Shown: positions 6,826 through 13,768 of the stretch, one piece after another
Layout of the letters: the number at the start of each line of letters is the position of its first letter
How positions within the stretch are numbered: position 1 is the stretch's first letter
IMG/VR virus record: IMGVR_UViG_3300025120_000483
Span: 1 to 25,897 of that record
Source: a virus
Strand: one strand, 5' to 3'
Length of the DNA stretch: 25,897 nt
Made by a program: the position numbers and the translations under genes
Notes under the pieces: model-generated
Told to the model about the DNA's origin: nothing
The model's database searches: none
The model's input: the letters and a program-made list of their open reading frames with translations, nothing else

Positions 6826-7119
6826 ATGACGTTTTTATATACCAGCACTAATACGTGGTCTAGTGCACCACAACCAACAGAAGATACCATTAAATATTGG
6901 AAACATATTTCAAGTAAGAAAAACTGGAGAATAGTTCAATTACCTAATGGATTTTTACAAACCGAATATAATAGCATTGACAATCCAGAAGTATGGATCG
7001 ATGTTACCAGAAGAGAAACACTAGGTGGAGCAGAACAAGCAATAGATGCATCTATTGAACATTATGCTAAAAAGCTAGAGTTTACCAAAGGACCGAAAGT
7101 AATTAAAACCTTCGAGTAA
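6826..7119 (+). CDS. conserved hypothetical phage protein, 97 aa
   Basis: A soluble 97-residue protein starting MTFLYTSTNTWSSAPQPTED. The middle (about residues 30-63) looks like a small beta-sheet with aromatic residues (NWRIVQLPNGFLQTEYNS, VWIDVTRRE), and the last third is a helix (GGAEQAIDASIEHYAKKLEF). I recall similar proteins in marine phages near tail or fibre genes, but no function. It lies after the fibre, 69 bp downstream, and 32 bp before GroEL, so it may be a fibre-assembly or tail accessory protein; that is inferred from position only. Leader A-rich with no Shine-Dalgarno. Confidence 0.75.
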   Translation: MTFLYTSTNTWSSAPQPTEDTIKYWKHISSKKNWRIVQLPNGFLQTEYNSIDNPEVWIDVTRRETLGGAEQAIDASIEHYAKKLEFTKGPKVIKTFE

Positions 7120-7151
7120 TATTCAAAATCAATTATATCAAATTAAATTAA

Positions 7152-8699
7152 ATGCAAGAATTAAAGTTAGTTAAAAATCTGGCTTTTGGTGATGGTGCCA
7201 GAAGTCAGATATTAACTGGGGTAGAAAAACTTACTAATGCAGTAGGGTCTACTTTAGGAGCAAGTGGTAAATGTGTTATATTAGAAGATGCTAATGGCAT
7301 GCCACAGATAACAAAAGATGGAGTAACAGTAGCTAATGCAGTTACATTACAAGATTCTTTAGAAAATATTGGAGCTACGTTAATAAAGCAAGCAGCACAA
7401 AGAACAGTATCAGATGCAGGTGACGGTACTACGACTGCTACAGTATTAGCAAAAGCTATTTTAGATGAAGCTTATAAACACAGTGAACTAGATACTTCAA
7501 GAGAATTAAAAGAAGGTATTGACTCAGGTGTTAAGAAAGTTATAGCTTATTTAGAAAAAACATCAAAAAAAGTAAAAGGTAAAAAAATTGACCAAGTGGC
7601 TACAATATCAGCCAATAATGACAAAGAGCTTGGGAAGATTATAGGAGAAGCATTTAGATTAGTAGACGAAACAGGTATTGTCATGATGGAAACAAACGAA
7701 CAGCCTGAGACAGTAGTTGAGTTAATAGAAGGCGTGCAATATGATCAGCCCTTGAAAAACAACCACTTTATTACCAACAATGAAAAGGGCACGGCTGAAC
7801 TTGAAAATCCGTTGATTCTAATTGTAGAGTCAGTAATACCCAACGTGCGGAAGATTCAGTCAGTTCTTGAACATGTAATAAAGACAGGTAAAAGTTTGCT
7901 TATAATAGCAGATGTTGACCCACAAGTAGTTTCAGCACTTTCAATGAACAAAGTAAAAGGAAACATAAAGGTTAACATTATAGATGCACCGGTTTATGGT
8001 ATTAGTAAAAAGGATACTCTAAATGATTTATGCGCAGTTACTGGTGCTACACTTATTAATGAAGATCTAGGTGATGATATGGATATAATAAGTCCAGAGC
8101 ATTTAGGTAGCTGTTTAAGAGTTATAACTAATCACGAGGAGACAATAATGAAGGTTGATTTATCTAATAATAAAGATGTTGAAGATATAACTAACTTATT
8201 AGAAACTCAAATAAAAGAAACTAAAAATCCAAATTTAATTATTAGACTAGAAAGACGTTTAGCTAAGTTAAAAGCTAAGGTTGCTACAGTTAAGATTGGT
8301 GCTAACTCTGAAATAGAATTAAAAGAAAAAAGAGATAGAGTAGAAGATGCTATTTGTGCTACAAAAGCTGCGATCAAAGAAGGTATAGTGCCAGGAGGCG
8401 GTATAGCTTTATTAAACGCTGCACAGCAATTAAAACCAATGTCAATGGGCGAAGAAGTACTTTATTGTGCTATTAAAGAACCTTATAAATTGATACTTAA
8501 AAATGCTGGCGTTGAAGATTATAAAACACCAGAAGTAAAAGGCATGGGATTGAATGTGGTTACAGGAAATACGGTTGATATGGTAAAAGCCGGAATTATA
8601 GATCCTTTGCTAGTTACTAAAAGTGCACTAATGAACGCAGCCTCAGTGGCCACAACAATATTATCTACTGATTGTGTTATTAACAATGTTAGAGCATGA
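7152..8699 (+). CDS. groEL: group I chaperonin GroEL, phage-encoded
   Basis: At 515 residues this is a full GroEL without the usual Gly-Gly-Met tail. It should form a ring that folds proteins with ATP. Equatorial ATP-site residues are kept: ITKDG (Asp56, equivalent to E. coli Asp52), GDGTTTATVLA (Asp91, equivalent to Asp87), RVEDAICATKAAIKEG (Asp399, equivalent to Asp398) and GIIDP near 484. The phosphate-loop sequence is LGASG, not LGPKG, so the usual Pro is missing. In the apical domain the positions of E. coli Tyr199 and Tyr203 read Leu and His (QPLKNNHFIT), while the next Phe is kept, so substrate or co-chaperonin contacts have changed. GroES follows with an ATGA overlap. Capsid or fibre proteins are the likely clients. 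Identification is secure; clients are inferred. Confidence 0.97.
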   Translation: MQELKLVKNLAFGDGARSQILTGVEKLTNAVGSTLGASGKCVILEDANGMPQITKDGVTVANAVTLQDSLENIGATLIKQAAQRTVSDAGDGTTTATVLAKAILDEAYKHSELDTSRELKEGIDSGVKKVIAYLEKTSKKVKGKKIDQVATISANNDKELGKIIGEAFRLVDETGIVMMETNEQPETVVELIEGVQYDQPLKNNHFITNNEKGTAELENPLILIVESVIPNVRKIQSVLEHVIKTGKSLLIIADVDPQVVSALSMNKVKGNIKVNIIDAPVYGISKKDTLNDLCAVTGATLINEDLGDDMDIISPEHLGSCLRVITNHEETIMKVDLSNNKDVEDITNLLETQIKETKNPNLIIRLERRLAKLKAKVATVKIGANSEIELKEKRDRVEDAICATKAAIKEGIVPGGGIALLNAAQQLKPMSMGEEVLYCAIKEPYKLILKNAGVEDYKTPEVKGMGLNVVTGNTVDMVKAGIIDPLLVTKSALMNAASVATTILSTDCVINNVRA

Positions 8700-8956
8700 A
8701 AGCAGTAGGTAAATTTATAGTTATAGATCCAGTCAAGGAAACTGATGTAACTACAAAAGGTGGTTTAATCTTAGCTGAAAAGCAAAGAGAAGATATTAGA
8801 TATAGAAGAGCTAAGGTTATAGAACCTGGCTCTGAAGTATCTGTATTAAAAAAAGGTGATGAAATTTATTATGATAAATCAGCTGGATTTAATATTGAAA
8901 TAAATAAAGAAGAATATAAAGTTATTAAAGAGTTTGATGTAGTTATTATACTATGA
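8696..8956 (+). CDS. groES: co-chaperonin GroES, phage-encoded
   Basis: An 86-residue GroES, slightly shorter than the bacterial protein (about 97). It should cap the GroEL ring encoded just upstream. The N-terminal strand (MKAVGKFIVIDPVKE) is followed by a mobile loop with KGGLILAEKQRED, where Gly-Gly-Leu-Ile-Leu corresponds to the GroEL-binding tripeptide region Gly-Gly-Ile-Val-Leu. VLKKGDEIYYDKSAG matches the conserved V-x-x-G-D segment, and the end is FDVVIIL. Its ATG overlaps the GroEL stop, and its stop overlaps the next start, so the three genes are probably translationally coupled. Confidence 0.93.
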   Translation: MKAVGKFIVIDPVKETDVTTKGGLILAEKQREDIRYRRAKVIEPGSEVSVLKKGDEIYYDKSAGFNIEINKEEYKVIKEFDVVIIL

Positions 8957-9387
8957 GAAAGTTAACTTCTGGGGATTTAAAAGAACTAGGTTTACTTAAA
9001 CATTATAGAATAATTAGAAAATGGGCTTGTAAAACTAATAACTTAAATGATGCAGAATTAGAATTACTAATATATCTCGATGCTATAGATATGTTTACTA
9101 AAGATGATTTTATAAAAGGTACGTACTCATTCAGCTGGGATAACAGGCGCTGGAACAAGTTATTGAAACAAGGGTGGATTATAGTGTGGAGAAAAAGAAA
9201 CCACACCACTCAAAAATATCATATATATAAAGTTTCCTATAAGTGCAAACAGCTGATAAGTCGCATGTACCGTATAATATTAGGCGAAGAAGATATGCCT
9301 ACAAAAAAATTAGAAAAAAGTAATAGATATAGTTATAAAGTAATTACTAAATCAATAGATTACGTTAACAAAGACAAAACAAGATAA
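8953..9387 (+). CDS. possible winged-helix DNA-binding protein, 144 aa
   Basis: A basic 144-residue protein. Residues about 15-100 fit a winged-helix or MarR-like layout: a helix (LKHYRIIRKWACKTNN), a helix (DAELELLIYLDAIDMFT), then a recognition-type segment (WDNRRWNKLLKQGWIIVWRK) and a beta wing ending in KYHIYKVSYKCK. This is pattern reading; no database support. The gene is ATGA-coupled to groES. A regulator or DNA-binding virion component are both possible. Bases 9121-9230 (GCTGGGATAACAGGCGCTGG and beyond) are more G/C-rich and use different codons from the neighbours, perhaps from recombination. Confidence 0.6.
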   Translation: MRKLTSGDLKELGLLKHYRIIRKWACKTNNLNDAELELLIYLDAIDMFTKDDFIKGTYSFSWDNRRWNKLLKQGWIIVWRKRNHTTQKYHIYKVSYKCKQLISRMYRIILGEEDMPTKKLEKSNRYSYKVITKSIDYVNKDKTR

Positions 9388-9388
9388 T

Positions 9389-10531
9389 ATGGCTTATAAA
9401 CAACCTAAAAATACTCCTTTGCATAATGACGGTGCTTCAGCTGTCGGTATAATAGCAGGAATAGGTGCTGGTATTGCTAAATTAGCAACAGCAGCAAAAG
9501 CGGCTAAAGTAGCTAAATTAGCAGCAACAGCAGCAAAAGCGGCTAAAGCAGCTAAAGCTGGTAAAACAATTGCTACTGCAGCAAAAGCAGCTAAAACAGC
9601 TAAAGCAGCTAAATTAGCAGCTAAATCAACTAAACTAGCGAAAGCAGGTAAAACAGGTAAAGCTGCAAGAGTTTTGAAAAGGTCTGGAAAAGTAGCTGAT
9701 AAGGCTAAAGCTATTGGTGAAAAAGCAACTAACAAGGCTTTAAATGCTGGAAAGAAAATGGAAGGCAAGCTTATGAAACAAGTTGATAGGCAAATGGGTA
9801 GAAGTCTTAAAAGTGGAGAAAAAGAATTAGCTAAAGCAGCAAAGTCTCAAGCAAAAGCTGATGGAACTTATTCACCGATTAAAGATGCAATAGGTAAGGC
9901 TAAAGACGGAATAAATAAAGGTTTTGACAAAGCTTCTGATATAACAGGTCAATCTGCAGATGATTTAAAAGCAAAAGCACTTCAACTTGGTATTAATCAA
10001 ACTTCTAATTTAGTTCAAAAACAAAAAGCTAAAAACCAGTCATCACTTACAAAAGAAGATTTTCACCAATCGCTAGGTGTTACAGAAGAAGAGCCACAAA
10101 TAGTTCAACAATCTTATCAACCAGAAGATAAGTCAAGCTCTTATAGCAACCCAACTGGAGCTTCAATGGTTAATAAAAAAAGTAACACAACAGTTCCAAA
10201 AGGATATTTATCTAGTCCTCCTGAAAATCAAAAAGCTCCTTCAACAAATTATCAAAGATTTTTTCAAAACTTAGCTAACAATAGTGTAAATGCCAACATA
10301 GGTGGTGTTAAAGTTAATGTAGGTCACTTAGGTTTAATAGCTGGTCATTTAATTGGAAAAGGCGTTGATGCTGTTAAAACAAAGAAAAGATTAAACGGTA
10401 TTAAAAAACAAGATAAAATTAAAAACGAATCAGCTGCTAGAGCTAAAGAAGAAGTTGCTAATAAAAAAATAATGCAAGATATTGAAAATCAAGAAAACAA
10501 TATTGCTAATAAAACTTTTAATAAAAAATAA
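9389..10531 (+). CDS. Ala/Lys-rich helical protein, probable internal virion protein
   Basis: A 380-residue protein with three regions. Residues 14-17 are the Asp-Gly-Ala-Ser motif near the N-terminus. Residues about 20-120 are a long run of AAKAAKxAK-type units, which would form a cationic, Ala-rich helix like the tails of histone H1 or bacterial histone-like proteins. The middle (about 200-290) is polar and includes a Thr-Gly-Ala-Ser variant. Near 310-330 there is a short hydrophobic segment (VGHLGLIAGHLIGKGV) that might insert into a membrane. No family recognised. Candidate roles are DNA condensation in the head or an ejected inner-core protein; both are inferences from composition and position. 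Confidence 0.7.
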   Translation: MAYKQPKNTPLHNDGASAVGIIAGIGAGIAKLATAAKAAKVAKLAATAAKAAKAAKAGKTIATAAKAAKTAKAAKLAAKSTKLAKAGKTGKAARVLKRSGKVADKAKAIGEKATNKALNAGKKMEGKLMKQVDRQMGRSLKSGEKELAKAAKSQAKADGTYSPIKDAIGKAKDGINKGFDKASDITGQSADDLKAKALQLGINQTSNLVQKQKAKNQSSLTKEDFHQSLGVTEEEPQIVQQSYQPEDKSSSYSNPTGASMVNKKSNTTVPKGYLSSPPENQKAPSTNYQRFFQNLANNSVNANIGGVKVNVGHLGLIAGHLIGKGVDAVKTKKRLNGIKKQDKIKNESAARAKEEVANKKIMQDIENQENNIANKTFNKK

Positions 10532-10536
10532 AAATT

Positions 10537-10710
10537 ATGCCAAGTTACGGAGAAAAACAAGCACCAGCAGGTAAAGTTCTACTAAATAAGTGCAAGCCTG
10601 TTGTAGGAACTAGAATTATGAAAAGTAATAATTCAACAATAACACCTGATCTAAAACAAATAGATAATATACCTTACAAAGGAAACGCAGTAATAAACGC
10701 AAATAGATAA
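10537..10710 (+). CDS. small conserved-looking protein, 57 aa
   Basis: A 57-residue frame beginning MPSYGEKQAPAGKVLLNKCK and continuing PVVGTRIMKSNNSTITPDLK to the stop TAA (10708-10710), which overlaps the next start. It fills the gap between the 380-residue gene and the membrane protein, with a 5-nt gap before it and coupling after it, which supports it being real. It is basic and Pro/Asn-rich with one Cys and no membrane segment. No family recognised and no function suggested beyond a small accessory virion or lysis-block protein. Confidence 0.6.
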   Translation: MPSYGEKQAPAGKVLLNKCKPVVGTRIMKSNNSTITPDLKQIDNIPYKGNAVINANR

Positions 10711-10871
10711 TGGATATGGAAGATTTGAAGTTGTACTTACTGAATGCGTCTTCTTTTACTCTAGCCACATTAAACTGGGTAGAGCCAATGTTAGAAATAC
10801 TACTACTAGCTTTAACTATGGGTTATACTATTCATAAATGGCTATTGTTGCACAAAAAAAATAAATCATGA
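10710..10871 (+). CDS. small membrane protein, holin candidate, 53 aa
   Basis: The 53-residue frame MDMEDLKLYLLNASSFTLAT... has an amphipathic N-terminus, then a hydrophobic segment (about residues 28-47, Leu-rich) and a basic tail ending HKKNKS. Its start overlaps the preceding stop (TAATG) and its stop overlaps the next start (ATGA). The topology of one transmembrane helix with a charged C-terminus, and the amidase two genes downstream, fit a class III-like holin or another lysis-associated membrane protein. There is also a two-TM holin-like protein at 14862-15308, so which one acts as holin is open. Confidence 0.7.
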   Translation: MDMEDLKLYLLNASSFTLATLNWVEPMLEILLLALTMGYTIHKWLLLHKKNKS

Positions 10872-11413
10872 AAAATAATGACGGAGCATCACAAACTTAT
10901 GAAGAGTTTTTAAATAGAAATGGTCTATTAAATGCTTACAATCAAAGAGCTGCAGAAGCAGAAGCTAAGACAAAGAGTGGAGGAGATTATTCATCGGCAA
11001 TAATGAATTCAGATGGTACATACACAACGGTTGTAGATGATAGTACTGAGTTTCGAGCAAATAAAGCATTTAATAAATTTAATGCTGTAGCAAAAAAAAA
11101 TACAAATCCTTTTGCAAACGCATCAGCTTTTAGAGCTAAAAATGCTCAAAATCAACTAGACAACTTAAATGTTGGTAATTCCGCTAGAATGGCAAGAGAA
11201 GCTGACAATGCTAGAGACGCTATAATAGACGGAAAAGGGGATACTCAAGAAGACTTAGCAGCAAATTCACAAACTATATCGCCTGTTGCAGGACCGCCTA
11301 TGAGCAATGGAACTGGATCTGCAAGGCCAACGTTTAGCGAAAGAGCTTCAAAAAATATTAAAGAAATTAATAAAGGAGATTCTATAAAAAACATTTTATT
11401 TAAAAAGAAATGA
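10868..11413 (+). CDS. polar DGAS-motif protein, 181 aa
   Basis: This 181-residue protein carries the Asp-Gly-Ala-Ser motif at residues 5-8, immediately after its start (MKNNDGASQTYEE). The rest is polar, Ala/Asn-rich, probably mostly helical and partly disordered, with a Pro/Gly stretch at about 143-156 and a basic end. No family recognised. It overlaps the holin candidate (ATGA) and the amidase (ATGA), so it is translated with the lysis genes. The N-terminal placement of the motif resembles that in the 380-residue protein. Role unknown; a virion-associated protein is possible. Confidence 0.65.
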   Translation: MKNNDGASQTYEEFLNRNGLLNAYNQRAAEAEAKTKSGGDYSSAIMNSDGTYTTVVDDSTEFRANKAFNKFNAVAKKNTNPFANASAFRAKNAQNQLDNLNVGNSARMAREADNARDAIIDGKGDTQEDLAANSQTISPVAGPPMSNGTGSARPTFSERASKNIKEINKGDSIKNILFKKK

Positions 11414-11820
11414 GATTAGTAAAAGAAATTATAATACATTGCTCCGCAACTAGAGAGGGACAACAAGTTTCAGTAGATACTATTAGAGATTGGCATTTGG
11501 CCAAAGGTTGGAATAATATAGGTTATCATTTTTATATTGATTTAGACGGAACAATAAATAAAGGTCGTGATATTGATAAAATAGGTGCTCATTGCAAAGG
11601 TCATAATCGTAATTCAATAGGAATTTGCTATTGCGGTGGTGTTGAGACTGATGGTAAGACACCTAAAGATACAAGAACACAAAAACAGAAAGATAGTCTC
11701 TTAAACGTGCTTAAAACACTTAAAGCAATGTACCCAGAGGCAGTTATTTATTCACACAGCGAGTTTGCTAACAAAGCATGCCCGTCATTTGACGCAACAG
11801 AGGAGTATGAAAATATCTGA
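11410..11820 (+). CDS. N-acetylmuramoyl-L-alanine amidase, T7 lysozyme type (endolysin)
   Basis: The 136-residue enzyme should cut the amide bond between N-acetylmuramate and L-alanine in peptidoglycan and so release phage progeny. It is an Amidase_2 domain alone, close in length to T7 lysozyme (about 150). Zinc ligands are visible: His10 in IIIHCSAT, His116 in YSHSEFANK and Cys124 in KACPSF. The catalytic Tyr39 (NNIGYHF) and Lys122 match T7 lysozyme Tyr46 and Lys128. The segment GHNRNSIGIC matches NHNSIGVC of T7. T7 lysozyme also inhibits its RNA polymerase; if this phage uses a T7-like polymerase, a similar link is conceivable but unsupported. No signal peptide, so a holin is needed. Starts within the preceding stop. 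Confidence 0.95.
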   Translation: MRLVKEIIIHCSATREGQQVSVDTIRDWHLAKGWNNIGYHFYIDLDGTINKGRDIDKIGAHCKGHNRNSIGICYCGGVETDGKTPKDTRTQKQKDSLLNVLKTLKAMYPEAVIYSHSEFANKACPSFDATEEYENI

Positions 11821-12163
11821 AAACACAGAATTTAAAATAGATGTAAAAACAGTAATAGGTATAATCATGTTAACAACTACTTTAGTTGGTATGTATTATT
11901 CACTGCAAGATGATATTGACTTAGCTAAAAGGTTACCACCAACAGAAGTTAAAAGATTAGAGTATGATTTAAAAGAGCAATGGAATCATGCTAATATAGA
12001 AGATCTAAAAGAAAGAGTTGACATGATGGAACAGATGGGTGATATACTATCTGAAGAGATTAAAGTTCTTTCTACACTAGTTAAAGATGGTACAAAGACT
12101 GATGGCAAGTTAGATGAGTTAGCTAAACAAGTTTTAGCATTAAAATCAAAAAAACGTAGATAA
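11807..12163 (+). CDS. membrane-anchored coiled-coil protein, spanin (Rz-like) candidate
   Basis: I start this protein at ATG 11807, giving 118 residues, because an earlier in-frame ATG at 11765 lies deep inside the amidase gene and would add only an unremarkable N-terminus. After a short polar start (MKISENTEFKID) there is one transmembrane helix (about residues 15-31, VIGIIMLTTTLVGMYY), then about 85 residues of charged helix with heptad-like spacing and a KSKKRR end. The layout (N-terminal anchor, periplasmic coiled coil, position overlapping the endolysin by 14 nt) fits an inner-membrane spanin. No outer-membrane lipoprotein partner is seen. A tail or holin accessory role is the alternative. 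Confidence 0.65.
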   Translation: MKISENTEFKIDVKTVIGIIMLTTTLVGMYYSLQDDIDLAKRLPPTEVKRLEYDLKEQWNHANIEDLKERVDMMEQMGDILSEEIKVLSTLVKDGTKTDGKLDELAKQVLALKSKKRR

Positions 12164-12294
12164 TGGAAAAAGAATATAAACCTCACATGATGTATAAAGA
12201 CTGTAAAGAAGTAATGGCTAAAACTATGAAAAAACATCTTTCTTTAAAGAAAAAAGGTTATGATCACAAAAAATCTAAAGACTGTAAAAAATAA
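12163..12294 (+). CDS. tiny Lys-rich protein with two Cys, 43 aa
   Basis: A 43-residue frame, MEKEYKPHMMYKDCKEVMAK followed by a Lys/His-rich tail ending KSKDCKK. It starts with a TAATG overlap on the spanin candidate and ends with a TAATG overlap on the next gene, so it is tightly packed and probably real. Very basic, with Cys14 and Cys41 perhaps binding a metal or forming a disulphide. No family recognised. It belongs to the run of small basic proteins from 12163 to 13978. Confidence 0.6.
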   Translation: MEKEYKPHMMYKDCKEVMAKTMKKHLSLKKKGYDHKKSKDCKK

Positions 12295-12452
12295 TGGGAA
12301 AAATTAGTCCAGCTTGTAAAGCAGCAGCAAAAAAGAAATTTAAAGTATGGCCAAGTGCTTACGCTAGTGGTTGGGGCGTCCGATGTACAAAAGCTGGTGG
12401 CCCTGGCAATTATGGTGGTGGATCTAAACTTAAGAAACGTGGGAAAGATTAA
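12294..12452 (+). CDS. small viral PSAYASGWGVRC-motif protein, 52 aa
   Basis: This 52-residue protein starts MGKISPACKAAAKKKFKVWP and contains the segment PSAYASGWGVRCTKAGG. I recall this short module (PACK-A-A-KKKF, then [YW]PSAYAS) in many marine phages and also in large DNA viruses of algae, with no known function. It ends in a Gly/Lys-rich tail. Two Cys are present. The next module-bearing gene overlaps its 3' end by 14 nt in the +1 frame, and in other viruses such modules are found together in various orders. A DNA- or capsid-associated role is possible. Confidence 0.7.
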   Translation: MGKISPACKAAAKKKFKVWPSAYASGWGVRCTKAGGPGNYGGGSKLKKRGKD

Positions 12453-13098
12453 AGGAGGCGGAACTAGTAAAGTTTGCCTGCCTGCTTCTAAGGTAAGATC
12501 AATGAGTACTGCTGAAAAAAACAAAGTAGTTAACGCTAAAAGATCAGCTGCAGCTTCCGGAAAATACAAAAGATCGAGTTCATCTAACGTTAAAGGTGCT
12601 CGTAAAAAAGGAGCTACACTTAGAGATTGGTTTGAAAAAGAAAACTGGATAAACGTAGCTACAGGTACACCTTGTGGCGGTGGTTCAAAAAAGCGTAATA
12701 GAAAAGATGGTGCTTCAATGAAAAAATCAACCCCTTGTTGGAATGGCTTTATAAAAAAAGGCATGAAGAAGAAAGGTAATAGGATGGTTAACAACTGTGT
12801 TAAAGCAGATGGTGCTAGTGCAGCTGATCCTAGAAAAACTATAGGCAAAGGTAAGAATTTTAATAAAGCTAATCCTACAGGTACAGGAGGTAAAGCTGGT
12901 GGTGGTATGACGCAAAAAGGTGTTAATGAATACAAGCGTAATAATCCAGGTAGTAAATTAAAAACAGCTGTCACAAAAGATCCGTCAAAGCTGAAACCAG
13001 GAAGTAAAGAGGCTAATCGTAGAAAATCATTTTGTGCTAGATCAAAAAGCTGGAAAGGTGAAAGAGGATTAGCAGCTAGAAGAAGATGGAACTGTTAA
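12439..13098 (+). CDS. multi-module basic Cys-rich viral protein, probable GTG start
   Basis: I place the start at GTG 12439, giving 219 residues beginning MGKIKGGGTSKVCLPASKVR, because the frame's ATG at 12355 lies entirely within another gene's conserved motif. Modules in order: CLPASKxRSMS (about 13-23); LRDWFEKENWINVATGTPCG (about 61-80); Asp-Gly-Ala-Ser; CWNGFIKKGMKKKGNRMVNNC (about 100-120); a second Asp-Gly-Ala-Ser; NPGSKLKTAVT and RKSFCARS ending in RRRWNC (about 165-219). I recall these modules from marine phages and algal giant viruses, without a known role. Lys/Arg-rich and Cys-containing, so nucleic-acid or metal binding is likely. An AAAGGAGG sequence at 12450-12457 has no start behind it. 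Confidence 0.75.
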   Translation: MGKIKGGGTSKVCLPASKVRSMSTAEKNKVVNAKRSAAASGKYKRSSSSNVKGARKKGATLRDWFEKENWINVATGTPCGGGSKKRNRKDGASMKKSTPCWNGFIKKGMKKKGNRMVNNCVKADGASAADPRKTIGKGKNFNKANPTGTGGKAGGGMTQKGVNEYKRNNPGSKLKTAVTKDPSKLKPGSKEANRRKSFCARSKSWKGERGLAARRRWNC

Positions 13099-13109
13099 AT
13101 TAAATAAAA

Positions 13110-13262
13110 ATGAAATCAAGAGGTTTAGGCGATAGCATAGAAAAGTTTACAAAAGCAACAGGTATAAAAAGAGTTGCAGATATGATACCAGGCGGTTGCG
13201 GTTGTGATGATCGTAAGCAGTGGTTCAATAATAATTTTCCTTATAACATGAATAAAAAATAA
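13110..13262 (+). CDS. small GCGC-motif phage protein, 50 aa
   Basis: A 50-residue protein, MKSRGLGDSIEKFTKATGIK, then a GGCGCDDRKQWFN segment and a FPYN end. I recall the pattern G-x-G-D-x-[IV]-x-K-x-T-K-A-T-G-I, followed by C-x-C-x-x-R and N-x-x-F-P-Y, from many Bacteroidota and marine phages, usually near structural genes. The two Cys (30 and 32) may bind metal. The ATG at 13110 follows an A-rich leader of 11 nt. Function unknown. Confidence 0.75.
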   Translation: MKSRGLGDSIEKFTKATGIKRVADMIPGGCGCDDRKQWFNNNFPYNMNKK

Positions 13263-13266
13263 AACA

Positions 13267-13767
13267 ATGGGATATAAAAGTGACGCACAAAGAAAAGCTG
13301 TTCATGCTTCAAAGGCCGAACAAGGAGCTTCTAAAAAGTTTCCAGAAATAAAGAAAAAGAACGAAGGTAAATTCACTGCATGGGTAGAAAAGAATATGGG
13401 TGGTATGGACACTTGTAAAGCTGCTAGCAAAGTAATGAGATCTAAAACAAAAAAATACTCTTCAGCTGTAGTTAAAATGGCTAACTACGCTAATAACTTT
13501 GGTTGTAAGACTAAGAAAGATGGAGCTAGTTTTAATCCTAAGTTAAAGAAAGCAGTGGCTGATGGAAAAATAAAAGGTAAGTTTGCTGAAAAAATAATGT
13601 CTTCTGATGGAGCTTCATTAAGTGCAAAACGTGCAGCTAAAAAAGTAGCTTCAGGTCAATTACACAAAAAAATGAGTCCAGCTGAAAAGCTAGAAGCTAT
13701 AAAAAATAAAAGTGCAAGATTTACTGTAGGAGTAAAAGAAGGCACTCCTATGAAAAAGAAAAAATAA
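13267..13767 (+). CDS. basic DGAS-motif protein with KFTAWVEKNM module, 166 aa
   Basis: A Lys-rich 166-residue protein in modules. Residues 1-17 (MGYKSDAQRKAVHASKA) form a short motif common in phage virion-like proteins. About 36-84 is a module GKFTAWVEKNMGGMDTC...SKYSSAVVKMANYANNFGC with two Cys, which I recall in marine phages with unknown function. It holds two Asp-Gly-Ala-Ser motifs (about residues 87-90 and 115-118) and one Gln-Gly-Ala-Ser (20-23). The C-terminus is basic (MKKKK). It seems to be built from the same short parts as the gene at 12439-13098. Probable virion or DNA-associated role, inferred from composition. Confidence 0.75.
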   Translation: MGYKSDAQRKAVHASKAEQGASKKFPEIKKKNEGKFTAWVEKNMGGMDTCKAASKVMRSKTKKYSSAVVKMANYANNFGCKTKKDGASFNPKLKKAVADGKIKGKFAEKIMSSDGASLSAKRAAKKVASGQLHKKMSPAEKLEAIKNKSARFTVGVKEGTPMKKKK

Positions 13768-13768
13768 T

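Noticed and set aside
9394-9768. Ala/Leu-rich minus-strand frame opposite the 380-residue gene
   Set aside because: It is the complement of the Ala/Lys codon repeats (GCA/AAA), which naturally leaves the other strand open.
11765-11806. Longer N-terminus for the spanin candidate
   Set aside because: It would overlap the amidase zinc-site codons and adds nothing to the membrane-anchor layout; ATG 11807 fits better.
12355-12438. Longer N-terminus for the 12439 gene from ATG 12355
   Set aside because: The added residues come from the other frame of a conserved-looking module, and the homologous-looking start GKIKGGG begins at GTG 12439.
1847-13767. DGAS motif as a dispersed DNA repeat
   Set aside because: The codons differ between sites and the flanks are unrelated, so only the peptide is shared.
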